From Roseburia zhanii (lineage in GTDB: Bacteria; Bacillota; Clostridia; Lachnospirales; Lachnospiraceae), in contig NZ_JACOPH010000002.1 of the NCBI RefSeq assembly GCF_014287635.1, positions 362,785 through 426,784 on the forward strand: 64,000 nt of DNA, read 5' to 3'. Below are positions 34,346-44,255 of the stretch, one piece after another (position 1 is the first letter of the stretch; each line of letters starts with the position of its first letter). The position numbers and the translations under genes are program-made. The notes beneath the pieces were generated by a model. It searched no databases. It was not told the DNA's origin and saw only the letters and a program-made list of their open reading frames with translations.

Positions 34346-37021
34346 TCACTTCTTCTTCAAATATAAAAGTCCAAATGCACCTAATCCGCAATTACTTGAG
34401 ATTGTTGCAGATGCCGGCTGGAAAATGACTTTTTCAAACTTCATGTATCTTTCCACTTCCTTTTCGATCAGTTCGAGCGTTTTTACTGAACAGCCTGCAT
34501 AGGTGATAAACAATATCCTGTGATCGATTTTTCTTCTTCCACGCATTTTCCGGCGTATGTATTTTTTATATGCTGTTTTAACGTTTCCCGTTTCAATGCA
34601 GGCACAGCCCATTCTTCCCTGTCTGATTTCAATGACCGGATGCAGGTTCAATACTTCACACATTACTTTTACATGCTTTTTAATCTTACCGTTCCGATAC
34701 AGATTATCCGGTGTTGGAACAATAAAACTGGTCGATACTCTCTCTTTTAGCTTCTCTGTCTGTGCAATGATCTCCTCTTTACTCTTACCTTCTTTTGCTA
34801 ATTTTCCAGCATATAATACCATGATCCCCATGGCACTGGAAAGATGCTTTGAATCAATGACTGTTACATTGTCAAATCCTTTTGCTGCGGATACTGCCTG
34901 TGCATATCCCTCGCTGACAAGGGAGGTCATGGAGATATGGATCACGCTTTCTGATTCCTCTAATACATTGGCAAAGAAATTCTCATATTCACTGACGCTC
35001 GCAGGCTTTGAGTGTGCCATACGACCATTCTGTTCGATATACTGTAACAGACCATCGGAACTGATCTCTTTTGTATCGCAGAATCTTCCTTCATCAGTAT
35101 AGACATAGTAATACATATTTTTGATGTCATACATATGCAGCCATTCTTCCGGCAGGTCGCAGACACAGTCTGTCGTGATCGTAACAGATCGTTTCCGTTT
35201 TTTAGAGATCAGGCGGATCGTCTTTTGTTCCTCTAATACTTCTTCTGCATCTGCAGTGTATTCGACTAATTCTTTTGGCAGATATTTTAACAGAACCGCC
35301 TCTAATAACGTCCCACTGATCGGTTTGGATAAGTAGCCCTGGAATCCATTTTGGATATAAAGCTGCTCGGCACCCGACATCGCATGTGCTGTCAGTGCAA
35401 TGACAGGTGTATCTTTGCAAAGTCCGTCTTCCTGTACACGAAGCTGTTTTAAGGTTTCGATACCATCCATTTCCGGCATCATATGATCCATAAAAATAAC
35501 ATTATAATACTTATGTCTTGTTTTTTCTAAACATTCTTTTCCACTTGCTGCGGTATCAACCTGCACTTTTGTGGAACGGAGCAGTTTACATGCAACTAAC
35601 AGGTTCATTTCATTGTCATCGACGATCAGCACTTTTGCATCCGGTGCTTCAAAACTCTGTTTATAATTTGAACGGCTTAATGACTTTTTCTTTAGCATAA
35701 AATCAATTGATCCGATCGGATTTCCATCAACGATCTTCTGATCTAAGATAACTGTAAAGACGGTTCCCTTCGTATAGATACTGTCCACCGTGATCTTTCC
35801 GCCCATCATTTCCACTAACTGTTTCGAGATCGTAAGTCCCAGTCCTGTTCCTTCTATGCCGCGGTTTCTTGCTTCGTCTACACGTTTAAATGAATGGAAC
35901 AGATTTTCCATATCTTCTTTACGGATCCCGATACCTGTATCTGATACGGAAATACGCAGACGGACGATATTTGATGCCATCTGTTCACTCTGCACTGATA
36001 ATGTGACAGAACCCTCATTTGTATATTTGACTGCATTGGTCAGAATATTCGTCAGTACCTGTTTGATCCTTACTTCATCCCCGAATAAGGTCGATGGAAT
36101 ATCTTCTGAAATATCGATCTTAAACTCTAACTTCTTTTCATATGCCCGGATCCAGATCAGATTCACAAGATCACTAAAGAGATTTCCCGTATCATACTGT
36201 ACCGGAACAATCTGCATTTTGCCAGATTCGATCTTAGACATATCTAAAATATCGTTGATCAGCACTAACAGCATCTTGCTCGCATTCTGGATATTGATGG
36301 AGTTTTCTGCGATCTCATCGGATATATTTTCCCTAAGTGTCATTTCATTTAAACCGATGATCGTATTGATCGGTGTTCTGATCTCATGGCTCATATTTGT
36401 AAAAAATGCACTTCTCGAACGGCTTAACTGTTCGATTTCTTCCTTCTGCTGTTCCGTGATCTCTTTTTCCTCTGCATAGATCCGGTTCTGGAATTTAACC
36501 AGACAGCCGCAGATAATCCCTGCAAGAATAACTGCAACCACTGAGTCTGTGTAAACTTCTGCTCTGTCCGCTAACCCAATGACCCATTCCGGATGTACAT
36601 AGGACATACTGTATAAACCAATGATCATCAACAGGGTAACTGTGAGCATAACATAAAACAGTCTTCCATGGAACATCAGGAACACATATAAAATAGCCAG
36701 GATAAACCATACGGCAGTACCGCCGTCTGCACCACCTCTGGTAAAGAAAGCAAGCGGGATCAGGATAAAATGAATTGCGATATCCACTAATACTGCCGGC
36801 AATTCTACTTTCCGATACCTCATCGTATACCAGAATGAAAATATTACGATCGGAACCGGTATCAGCATCGGCAGCAACAGTCCTGCTACATCCTGCCTGA
36901 ACACCCCTGCCACAAAGGATAAGATAGAAGATAACAGTACCATAAATAACATCAGATAAAAAATCTTTTCCCTTAATGGGACATCTTCTCCATGTATTTT
37001 TTCTTTCCATACATTAAACAT
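34346..37021 (-). CDS. Hybrid histidine kinase with receiver and C-terminal DegV domain
   Basis: This 891-aa sensor kinase has about six membrane helices (residues 20-175). The HisKA phosphorylation box is FFTNMSHEIRTPIN (His about 213). The ATP-binding domain has an N-box near NILTNAVKYTNEG and the GTGLGLTI box. A receiver domain follows with VLIVDDNEMN and the phospho-acceptor in VIFMDHMMPEMDG (Asp about 509). From about residue 610 to the end it carries a full DegV/FakB-like fold: TTDCVCDLPEEW, HSKPASVSEY, HISMTSLVSEGYAQA, VTVIDSKHLSSAMG and a glycine-rich CGLGAFG near the end. DegV proteins bind fatty acids. Fusion to a hybrid kinase is unusual and suggests lipid-controlled signalling. 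It ends 6 bp before the LTA-synthase-like gene. Confidence 0.93.
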   Translation of the reverse strand: MFNVWKEKIHGEDVPLREKIFYLMLFMVLLSSILSFVAGVFRQDVAGLLLPMLIPVPIVIFSFWYTMRYRKVELPAVLVDIAIHFILIPLAFFTRGGADGGTAVWFILAILYVFLMFHGRLFYVMLTVTLLMIIGLYSMSYVHPEWVIGLADRAEVYTDSVVAVILAGIICGCLVKFQNRIYAEEKEITEQQKEEIEQLSRSRSAFFTNMSHEIRTPINTIIGLNEMTLRENISDEIAENSINIQNASKMLLVLINDILDMSKIESGKMQIVPVQYDTGNLFSDLVNLIWIRAYEKKLEFKIDISEDIPSTLFGDEVRIKQVLTNILTNAVKYTNEGSVTLSVQSEQMASNIVRLRISVSDTGIGIRKEDMENLFHSFKRVDEARNRGIEGTGLGLTISKQLVEMMGGKITVDSIYTKGTVFTVILDQKIVDGNPIGSIDFMLKKKSLSRSNYKQSFEAPDAKVLIVDDNEMNLLVACKLLRSTKVQVDTAASGKECLEKTRHKYYNVIFMDHMMPEMDGIETLKQLRVQEDGLCKDTPVIALTAHAMSGAEQLYIQNGFQGYLSKPISGTLLEAVLLKYLPKELVEYTADAEEVLEEQKTIRLISKKRKRSVTITTDCVCDLPEEWLHMYDIKNMYYYVYTDEGRFCDTKEISSDGLLQYIEQNGRMAHSKPASVSEYENFFANVLEESESVIHISMTSLVSEGYAQAVSAAKGFDNVTVIDSKHLSSAMGIMVLYAGKLAKEGKSKEEIIAQTEKLKERVSTSFIVPTPDNLYRNGKIKKHVKVMCEVLNLHPVIEIRQGRMGCACIETGNVKTAYKKYIRRKMRGRRKIDHRILFITYAGCSVKTLELIEKEVERYMKFEKVIFQPASATISSNCGLGAFGLLYLKKK

Positions 37022-37025
37022 CTTA

Positions 37026-39818
37026 TCACCTCATTTTTTCCTGTAACTTCATCAGTTCTTCTTCTGCCCCTAAAAAGTCAAATGCCTCTGCTTTTTCTTC
37101 TACAGAAGATAACACAGTCCTTAATGCCTGTCCCTGATATTCGTATTGGAAAAGTTCCTTTAATAACCCTTCTACAGCCGTACTTTCAAATGTATCTAAC
37201 TGTTCTGCTAATTGTGTAAATAATTCCGTTAGTCTGTCTTTTCCGATTTGTTTCTCTGTTCCACGTTCTTCTGATGCATATCCTTCTGATGTATCTTCCA
37301 TCTTTGCCGCACCGGTATCACCGGAAGTATCTTCTGTTTTTTCTGTAATGATATTGTCTTTAAGCACATCCATGATCTTACGGTATTCCTGCATCATTGC
37401 TTCGTGATGTTCCGTGATATAGGCTTCATCAGACGACTGCCCTGCTGCTTCTAATGCTTTTGCCATTTCTGATAATTCTTCTGCCCCGATCCCAAGTGAT
37501 GTGCTCTTAACCGCATGGACTAAGATCGTATAGTTTTTCCAGTCTTTTTTCTGATAAGAATCTTCAATCTCCTGAATCTTATGCAGTCCGGTCTTATAAT
37601 AAGCAGATACAACATCGATATAATCTTCTATAAGTCCTCCACAGTAAATGATCCCCTGCTGTACATTGATCCCCTGCATCGAAAGATCATGTTCCTTTTT
37701 TTCTTCAGAATACAGTTTTGTCTTTTCCTTCTTCGCCGTTTCATATTCTTCTACTTTGATGATCTTATCCTCCGGAATATATCGTCTTAATACACGCTCT
37801 AATACGGAAAGTTCGATCGGTTTTGCTACAAAGTCCGCAAATCCCTCGGATAAAAACATTTCCCTTGCCCCGCTGATCGCATTTGCTGTAAGTGCAATGA
37901 CCGGAATGTTTTTAAAGTAATTGCCCTGCTTCTGGCGGATATGATAAAGGGTTTCCACTCCATCCATTTCCGGCATCATATGATCCATGAATACAAAATC
38001 ATATTCCATCGTATCTAATTTCTGTAATGCCTCCCTGCCGCTTGTTGCCGTAAATACTTTGATCCGGTAAGGACGGAGCAGTCCTTCTACAACCCGTAAG
38101 TTCATAATATTATCATCGACAACTAAAACACTTGCCTTCGGTGCGATAAACCGGTGATTTGCATAGATATTGCTGTCAATACTCTGTACCACGCTCTCTC
38201 CATTGAGCACAGATACTGCGGATAATACATAAAATGGCTTATATATCTTGAACAGTTTCCGGTTTACATTGCTGTCATTTTCCCGGTCTAAAATTAAAAC
38301 TACTTTTGTCTTTTCTGCTAATGCATCAAAATACGGCTTGTCCTCGCAATATTCTTCCCAGCTGATAAAGACATGTGTATAGTTTGTCTTCTCGATACGG
38401 CGCTTTAATTCCGGCAGATTCCGGCACAACCGGAATGATACGCGAAGCTGTCCTGCCATCCGTTCGATACTTTTAGCATAACCTTCCCTGATTGCCGAAT
38501 AATCATATTTTTCCATATTGATATAACCAATCGCATGGATCTTTTCCGGATTTCTGATAGTTACGATCGGCTCATCTTCTAAAACTTTCTGTGGAATCAC
38601 GAACTGGACTTCCGTCCCCTTTCCATAAGTACTTTTTACTGTAATGAATCCACCCATTTTTTTGACGATTGCCTGTGAGATTGCAAGACCTAAACCAATA
38701 CCGCCTTCTTCCCTGTTTTTTTTCGTATCGACTTGATTAAAGGTGGTAAATAATTTCTCTAAATTCTCTTTTTGTATCCCGATTCCGGTATCTTTGACAC
38801 TGACTGTCAGATTGATCCCATACTCCTCTTTTCTGGCACTAAACCGGATCAATATACAGCCTTCCCTTGTAAATTTGATCGCATTGCTGACTAAATTCAT
38901 GATCACCCTGCGCAGTTTCTGTTCGTCCCCTGACAGATTTCTGGGAATCAAAGCATCGCAGTCCACGATCAGTTCCACATTTTTATTATTTTTCAAGGCA
39001 ACTGCCATGTTCATGACATCGTTGACTGTTGATGTGATATTATAAGGTTCTTCGATCAGATCCATCTTCCCGGATTCTAATTCTGAAAAATCTAAGATAT
39101 CACTGACAACAGACAGCAGGTTTCTTCCGGCTGTCTGGATATCAAATGTATATTCTCGTGCACTCTCTGAAAGATCCTCGCGCAGCAGCATTTCACTCAT
39201 GCCACAGACAGTATTGATCGGGGTTCTGATCTCATGGGAAACATTTGCCATAAAATCATCTTTGCTCTGTTCTGCTATTGTTAAGGTTTCTATGGTACTG
39301 ACTAAGGTTTCATTTACGTCAATATGTGTTTTTACCAGATAATAGGTCACACATTCAATCGTAAATACAGACACGATCTGTAAGATCACACGAACGACAT
39401 CCTCTATCGCAGATGCGTGGATCGTCCGTATGACAAATCCATGATAGATCATTAAAAAGAGTGACGCTGCAACTGCTAAATGTACAATCTGCGGGATATT
39501 AAATATTCCAAGCAGGATCACAAGTGCACCCATAGTAGAAAGTATCGGTGGAAGGCTCTGTGAATGCATTCCATAGATCACAAAATTAAATAATGCGATC
39601 GCACTGATACAAAATGCCCGAAAACGGTAAGTTCTGTATTTTTTTATGGATATCCACCATGCCACTGCCATTCCAATCAGTATAAATGGCAGTATCCAGC
39701 TTGCCCAGCCAATCACATATGTCACTAATGACATGGCTAACGTATAGAAACTATAAATGATCAGTATGATCTTTTCCTTTTTCGACTGGCTTTCCTCCAG
39801 ATAATCTGTTTTTTCCAC
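37026..39818 (-). CDS. Hybrid histidine kinase with receiver and HPt domains
   Basis: This is a 930-aa sensor kinase. Six or so membrane helices occupy the first 170 residues. The HisKA box is FMANVSHEIRTPIN, and the ATPase domain has NLVSNAIKFTREG and GIGLGLAI. A divergent receiver-like region (about 430-560) lacks the phospho-acceptor. A canonical receiver follows (VLVVDDNIMN, FVFMDHMMPEMDG), and an HPt module sits near 770-830 (LVHAVKSTSLGIGAEELS with the phospho-histidine). The last part is acidic and probably linker. With its own HPt it can run a complete phosphorelay and perhaps serve the HPt-less DegV kinase encoded 4 bp downstream. No external sensor domain is seen. Confidence 0.92.
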   Translation of the reverse strand: MEKTDYLEESQSKKEKIILIIYSFYTLAMSLVTYVIGWASWILPFILIGMAVAWWISIKKYRTYRFRAFCISAIALFNFVIYGMHSQSLPPILSTMGALVILLGIFNIPQIVHLAVAASLFLMIYHGFVIRTIHASAIEDVVRVILQIVSVFTIECVTYYLVKTHIDVNETLVSTIETLTIAEQSKDDFMANVSHEIRTPINTVCGMSEMLLREDLSESAREYTFDIQTAGRNLLSVVSDILDFSELESGKMDLIEEPYNITSTVNDVMNMAVALKNNKNVELIVDCDALIPRNLSGDEQKLRRVIMNLVSNAIKFTREGCILIRFSARKEEYGINLTVSVKDTGIGIQKENLEKLFTTFNQVDTKKNREEGGIGLGLAISQAIVKKMGGFITVKSTYGKGTEVQFVIPQKVLEDEPIVTIRNPEKIHAIGYINMEKYDYSAIREGYAKSIERMAGQLRVSFRLCRNLPELKRRIEKTNYTHVFISWEEYCEDKPYFDALAEKTKVVLILDRENDSNVNRKLFKIYKPFYVLSAVSVLNGESVVQSIDSNIYANHRFIAPKASVLVVDDNIMNLRVVEGLLRPYRIKVFTATSGREALQKLDTMEYDFVFMDHMMPEMDGVETLYHIRQKQGNYFKNIPVIALTANAISGAREMFLSEGFADFVAKPIELSVLERVLRRYIPEDKIIKVEEYETAKKEKTKLYSEEKKEHDLSMQGINVQQGIIYCGGLIEDYIDVVSAYYKTGLHKIQEIEDSYQKKDWKNYTILVHAVKSTSLGIGAEELSEMAKALEAAGQSSDEAYITEHHEAMMQEYRKIMDVLKDNIITEKTEDTSGDTGAAKMEDTSEGYASEERGTEKQIGKDRLTELFTQLAEQLDTFESTAVEGLLKELFQYEYQGQALRTVLSSVEEKAEAFDFLGAEEELMKLQEKMR

Positions 39819-39859
39819 TGTATTCCTCCACTTAATTTATAACTGTAACACAATCTCTA

Positions 39860-40909
39860 TCATTCCATCTGATTTAATATTTCCCGCAATTTATCTTCCA
39901 TGCTGATAAATACATCTGTGATAATAGGATCAAACTGTGTTCCTTTACCGGCTAAAATCGTATCCATGACTTTTTCTAAAGGACGTATTGCCGGTTTATA
40001 ACACCGTTCCTCATACAATGCATCAAATACGTCTGCTAATGCCATGATCCTGGCACATAATGGTATCCTGTCCTTCGAAAGTCCCATCGGATATCCCCTG
40101 CCGTCCCATCTTTCATGGTGGTAATATGCGATATCCTGCGCCATCTTTACGTATTCTTCATCTTCTACATCTCCGATGATATCCTGTATGATATCTCTGC
40201 TGTAGACTGTATGCATCTTCATCACTTCATATTCTTCTTCCGTCAGTCTTCCGGGTTTTTGTAAAATGTGATCCGGTATCCTGATCTTTCCGACATCATG
40301 TAATGGTGCTGCATTACACAGATCATGGATATATGCATCATTTAAAATGTCCTGATAGATTCCACGCTCGCGCAGTTCATCTGCGATCAGTTTCACATAC
40401 ATCTGTGTATTCTTCACATGTTTACCGGTACTGTTATCCCTTGATTCGATCAAGTTTGCCATACCTGCGATCACATGCTCCTGAATATCTTTGATCTGCT
40501 GTGTCTTTTCTTTTACCATATCCTCTAAATGCATATGGTAATGCTCTAATTCAAGTGTTTTCTTTACACGGCTTAAGAGCACTTCCGGCACAAAAGGTTT
40601 TCCTACAAAATCGATCGCACCTACCTGAAAACAGGTCGTTTCTGTTTCCACGCTTTTATCTGCTGTTAAAAAGATCACAGGAATGGACTTATAGGAATCA
40701 TTGCCCTGCAGCTGTTCCATGGTTTCAAAACCATCCATTTCCGGCATATTGATATCTAAAAGGATCAGATCCGGCTTATGTTTTTCTAAATAACGCAAGG
40801 CTGCTTTTCCTGAATTTGCGGCTGCAATGCGAAATTCTTTCCCTAACATTTTCTGTGCTAACATTAAGTTTGCACTGTCATCGTCAACCACTAAAATCAC
40901 TTCGTTCAT
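39860..40909 (-). CDS. Response regulator with HD-GYP phosphodiesterase domain
   Basis: This 349-aa two-domain protein has a receiver (VILVVDDDSANLML, phospho-acceptor in LILLDINMPEMDG) and an HD-GYP domain with the metal motif HDVGKIRIPDHIL and the GYP signature HHERWDGRGYPMGL. HD-GYP proteins break down cyclic dinucleotides, mainly c-di-GMP. The start at 40909 follows GGGAGAG; the frame to 41005 has no support. It is the first gene of the operon with the two hybrid kinases, which are the obvious candidates to phosphorylate it. It may affect the PilZ chemoreceptor elsewhere in the window. Confidence 0.92.
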   Translation of the reverse strand: MNEVILVVDDDSANLMLAQKMLGKEFRIAAANSGKAALRYLEKHKPDLILLDINMPEMDGFETMEQLQGNDSYKSIPVIFLTADKSVETETTCFQVGAIDFVGKPFVPEVLLSRVKKTLELEHYHMHLEDMVKEKTQQIKDIQEHVIAGMANLIESRDNSTGKHVKNTQMYVKLIADELRERGIYQDILNDAYIHDLCNAAPLHDVGKIRIPDHILQKPGRLTEEEYEVMKMHTVYSRDIIQDIIGDVEDEEYVKMAQDIAYYHHERWDGRGYPMGLSKDRIPLCARIMALADVFDALYEERCYKPAIRPLEKVMDTILAGKGTQFDPIITDVFISMEDKLREILNQME

Positions 40910-40972
40910 ATGCTCTCTCCCCCTTTCGTTGATATAACAAAAACTTCCTGTTATCCGTTTTATTTTACACAA

Positions 40973-41007
40973 GGATAGCTGTGCATCATAAAATTGCACA
41001 GCCATCC
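40973..41007 (-). terminator. Hairpin after the transglutaminase-like gene
   Basis: On the minus strand GGATGGCTGTGCA and TGCACAGCTATCC form a near-perfect 13-bp stem directly past the stop. There is no clear T run, so it may be a barrier rather than a classic terminator. Confidence 0.55.
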
Positions 41008-41014
41008 GGTCAGG

Positions 41015-42949
41015 TTACTTTATCTTTACAGTTTTAATCTTGCTCCATGCACCGTATTTTTTCTTTCCTGTTGCAGAATCTTTCTGGTACATACGCACCT
41101 GTACATAGTAAGTCTTTTTCTTTTTCAGTTTTGATATCTTACCTGCAGTTTCCGATATGGTTTTCTTCTTTGCAGATTTCATATTCTTATTTAAAGAATA
41201 GCGGATCACATAACCGCTTGCAGAAGAAATCTTTTTGATCTTGACTTTCATCGTCTTAGAAGCTGTACTTTTCGCATAAGAGATCGATGCTTTTACCGGC
41301 TTGATTTTTGCCCAGTGTGCATAATAGACCGTACTTCCACTGACCGGTGTAGCCGCTGAAATCCTGCTGCCGCCGGATGCCTTCGTGTACCATCCTAAAA
41401 ACACATAATTCTTACGCTTTGGTGAAAGAAGCCTGCCTACACTTTCTCCATATGCAGCTGTCTTTGAGGTATTTGTCACACTCTTCTTTCCGATATAGCC
41501 GCCATTTGCATTGAAGCTTACCACATACTGCGGGATGGCTGTCACTTCTGTCACCGTACTGTCAAAATAACCATTGGCAACGGCGACTGCTTTGATCGTG
41601 GTTGGTGCTGTGATCGTAAATGCACCGGTATATTTTGCTGCTCTTGAATATGCGATCGAAGGATTCGTGCCATCTGTCGTATAATAAATCGTTCCACCGG
41701 AAGGTGCAGACATACTGATCGTATCCTGATTGCAGACGATCTGTGGTGCTGTAAGTGTGACCGATGGTGTACTGACTGTTCCGGCATCTGTCCATGTAGC
41801 ACCTGAATCATATACTAATTCCGGCAAATACCCTGTCCACATAGATTCCGGTGTATGGGATCTTACCAGTCTTGCCGAATCATTCATAAATGCCTGGTTA
41901 CTTCTGTTAAAATATTTATATCCGACACCCTGTCCATATATGGCAGCCTGTTCTGTTGAAAAATCATCCCATGTCAGATCTGTATAATACCAGATATTCT
42001 GGATACGCACAATGTTCCATTCATGGTCACCACTTGTTACAATGGAACAGTCAATGCCTGCTGCATTCATCAATAACTGCATCGCCTGTGAATAACCTGC
42101 ACAAACTGTCGTATCTGTACAAAATACACTATAGGCTACCTGATTATATTCATTCATATCATCGCTCTTTGTATCATATCCGGGATCATAACTTACTTTT
42201 TCACAGATTAGATCATGCGCTTTCTTCTCTTTTAATAATTCGGTCGGCTGTGCATTGATCTGTGGCATCCATGTATCGATCACAGACTGCATCCGGCTCG
42301 TCGCTGCTGCACGGGCAGTTCCATTTGCAAATGCCGGAAAAACAGTAAGTGTGATGATTCCGCCTGTTCCCATCGTACTTCCGTATACGCTGATATCTAA
42401 GAAATAATATTGCGGATTTGAATATTTAAACATCAATGCTGTATTCAATGCCTTTGTACCTGACATATTGGAAAAGATAACAGATTTTGTCGGATAGACC
42501 GTTTTTCCGTCTTTATCCTGTGTGGAAGATATCGTATCTGTTCCTGTCAGATAACCCAGACACATACTGTCTAACTGATCCCAGAAGGTCTTTTCATTGC
42601 TGTTTAACTGGTTATAGTAATAATTGCTCGAATAACTATCCCATGGATGCTGATAAACTGCAGAGCCTTTTGTCAGATCATCTTCATCTTCCTCATAAAT
42701 TTCTGACAAAGAACCATACTCGGCTTCGTGATATTCCGGCTGAATAAAACCTCCTGCTTTTTTTAAGAGTTCCTCTGTAAAAGCATCTGTTCCTGCTGTA
42801 TCATCTATACTATGATCTGTGGCTTCATAACTCTCCTGTATAGAAACAATCTCCCCCTCAGCTGCTGTTGTTTCTGCAAATGTGCTCTCTGGAATACTTC
42901 CAAACAGAATCACACCTGCCATGACTGCTGCTATCAATGATTTTCTCAT
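41015..42949 (-). CDS. Secreted transglutaminase-like protein with surface repeats
   Basis: This is a 644-aa exported protein. It has a Sec signal (MRKSLIAAVMAGVILFGSIP, cleavage near TFAE), then a transglutaminase-like cysteine-protease fold with the triad in TTVCAGYSQA (Cys), GDHEWNIV (His) and WYYTDLTWDD (Asp). C-terminal modules follow: a chitobiase-type piece (GGTIYYTTDGTNPS), an InlB/Flg_new repeat (VSFNANGG to GWYTKASGG) and a fibronectin-like basic tail (YVIRYSLNKNMKSAKKK). It has no LPXTG or membrane anchor. Such proteins are common on Lachnospiraceae surfaces; the substrate is unknown. It is a single gene. Confidence 0.87.
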   Translation of the reverse strand: MRKSLIAAVMAGVILFGSIPESTFAETTAAEGEIVSIQESYEATDHSIDDTAGTDAFTEELLKKAGGFIQPEYHEAEYGSLSEIYEEDEDDLTKGSAVYQHPWDSYSSNYYYNQLNSNEKTFWDQLDSMCLGYLTGTDTISSTQDKDGKTVYPTKSVIFSNMSGTKALNTALMFKYSNPQYYFLDISVYGSTMGTGGIITLTVFPAFANGTARAAATSRMQSVIDTWMPQINAQPTELLKEKKAHDLICEKVSYDPGYDTKSDDMNEYNQVAYSVFCTDTTVCAGYSQAMQLLMNAAGIDCSIVTSGDHEWNIVRIQNIWYYTDLTWDDFSTEQAAIYGQGVGYKYFNRSNQAFMNDSARLVRSHTPESMWTGYLPELVYDSGATWTDAGTVSTPSVTLTAPQIVCNQDTISMSAPSGGTIYYTTDGTNPSIAYSRAAKYTGAFTITAPTTIKAVAVANGYFDSTVTEVTAIPQYVVSFNANGGYIGKKSVTNTSKTAAYGESVGRLLSPKRKNYVFLGWYTKASGGSRISAATPVSGSTVYYAHWAKIKPVKASISYAKSTASKTMKVKIKKISSASGYVIRYSLNKNMKSAKKKTISETAGKISKLKKKKTYYVQVRMYQKDSATGKKKYGAWSKIKTVKIK

Positions 42950-43053
42950 ATGTCTTCTCCTGTTTTTTATTCTAGTTATGTATATCTTACTATATTTATC
43001 GGAGAATGGAAAGATTTTTTATACTTTGATGTGGGATTTCGCAGGATTGTATG

Positions 43054-43088
43054 AAAAAAGCACCGTTATCCTCTCAGAATAACGGTGC
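43054..43088 (-). terminator. Terminator of the aminotransferase-alcohol dehydrogenase genes
   Basis: GCACCGTTAT and ATAACGGTGC form a 10-bp stem with a run of T on the minus strand, 36 bp past the alcohol dehydrogenase stop. Confidence 0.8.
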
Positions 43089-43124
43089 CATATATAGGAA
43101 CACAAAAATCTCAAATTATGGCAA

Positions 43125-44255
43125 CTACATTGCCTTTTCGTATAATCTTTTGATATCTTCCCTGTCGAATGTGACCGGATGATTTGCAATGCCTGCTGCG
43201 GAAACTTTAAAACAGTTTTCCACCATCCAGTCAATATCTTCCGGTAAAATCCCCTGTTCACTCAGGGTTGTTGCAAGATCAATATCTTTTAAAAGCTGAC
43301 GCACACGGTCGGCACAGTCTGTTTCATCTTTACCGCCAAGACATCTTGAAATCGCTGCAAATTTTTTCGGTGCTCCTTTGATGCTTTCTTCGATCACAGG
43401 CGGAGTCAGTGCTGCAAGTCCTCTGCCATGTACGATATTACGCAGTCCGCTTGCCGGATGCTCCATACCATGTGGAACGGTAACACCTGCGGTATTGATG
43501 ACCATTCCTCCGATCGTACTTGCCCATGTGACTGCATCCCATGCCTCTGCATCACCGTTTCCCTGATATACCTTTAACAGGTTTGCCCCGATCAGTTCCA
43601 TGCCCTGTAAAGCTAACATGTCGGTCATCGGCTGTGCGATCTTTGAAATATATGCCTCCATACAGTGGCATAATGCATCAAAACCTACCGATGCTAAAAT
43701 ATGCTTTGGCATCGTTTCCATCAATTCTGAATCGATGATCGATGCTTTTGCTACAATCGCATTACAGCGTAATGATTTTTTATCGCCATTATCAGGATTC
43801 GTCAATACTGCAAATCCATTGCCCTCACTTCCGGTTCCACAGGTAGTCGGTACTAAGATCAATGGTAATGCCACATCGGATTCTAAACGGTTAAAGATAT
43901 AATCATTGATATCGCCGTCATTGACAGCTAGAAATGCGATTGCTTTTGCACAGTCCATGATGCTGCCGCCGCCTAAGGCAACGACCATATCACAGCCATT
44001 TTCTTTTGCAAACTCTGCACCTTCCATTGCTGTTGTTGTCAGCGGGTTCTGGCTTACGTTATCAAACAGAACACTCTCTAATCCTGCTTCTTCTAAATAT
44101 TTCACAGCCCGGTCTAACAGACCTGATTTTTTTGTACTTCCTTTTCCGGTCACGATCAATGCTTTTTTTCCATAAGTTTTTGCAATGCTGCCTAGTTCTG
44201 CAACTCTGCCTCGTCCAAACACCAGATTGACCGGTAAATGATAATTAAATTTCAT
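43125..44255 (-). CDS. Iron-containing alcohol dehydrogenase (likely 4-hydroxybutyrate dehydrogenase)
   Basis: This 376-aa member of the group III (iron) alcohol dehydrogenases has the NAD(P) loop VVALGGGSIMDCAKAI. The PTTCGTGSEG box is present, and metal-ligand histidines lie in GFDALCHCMEAY and PHGMEHPASGLRNIVHG. Its ATG overlaps the stop of the upstream aminotransferase by one base. After a GABA transaminase the natural role is reduction of succinate semialdehyde to 4-hydroxybutyrate, so that function is inferred from context. Butanol-type dehydrogenase is the neutral family name. A strong terminator follows. Confidence 0.85.
   Translation of the reverse strand: MKFNYHLPVNLVFGRGRVAELGSIAKTYGKKALIVTGKGSTKKSGLLDRAVKYLEEAGLESVLFDNVSQNPLTTTAMEGAEFAKENGCDMVVALGGGSIMDCAKAIAFLAVNDGDINDYIFNRLESDVALPLILVPTTCGTGSEGNGFAVLTNPDNGDKKSLRCNAIVAKASIIDSELMETMPKHILASVGFDALCHCMEAYISKIAQPMTDMLALQGMELIGANLLKVYQGNGDAEAWDAVTWASTIGGMVINTAGVTVPHGMEHPASGLRNIVHGRGLAALTPPVIEESIKGAPKKFAAISRCLGGKDETDCADRVRQLLKDIDLATTLSEQGILPEDIDWMVENCFKVSAAGIANHPVTFDREDIKRLYEKAM

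Noticed and set aside
35790..36479. Long plus-strand frames across the sensor kinase genes
   Set aside because: They are antisense to strongly conserved kinase domains and show no family resemblance or ribosome site.
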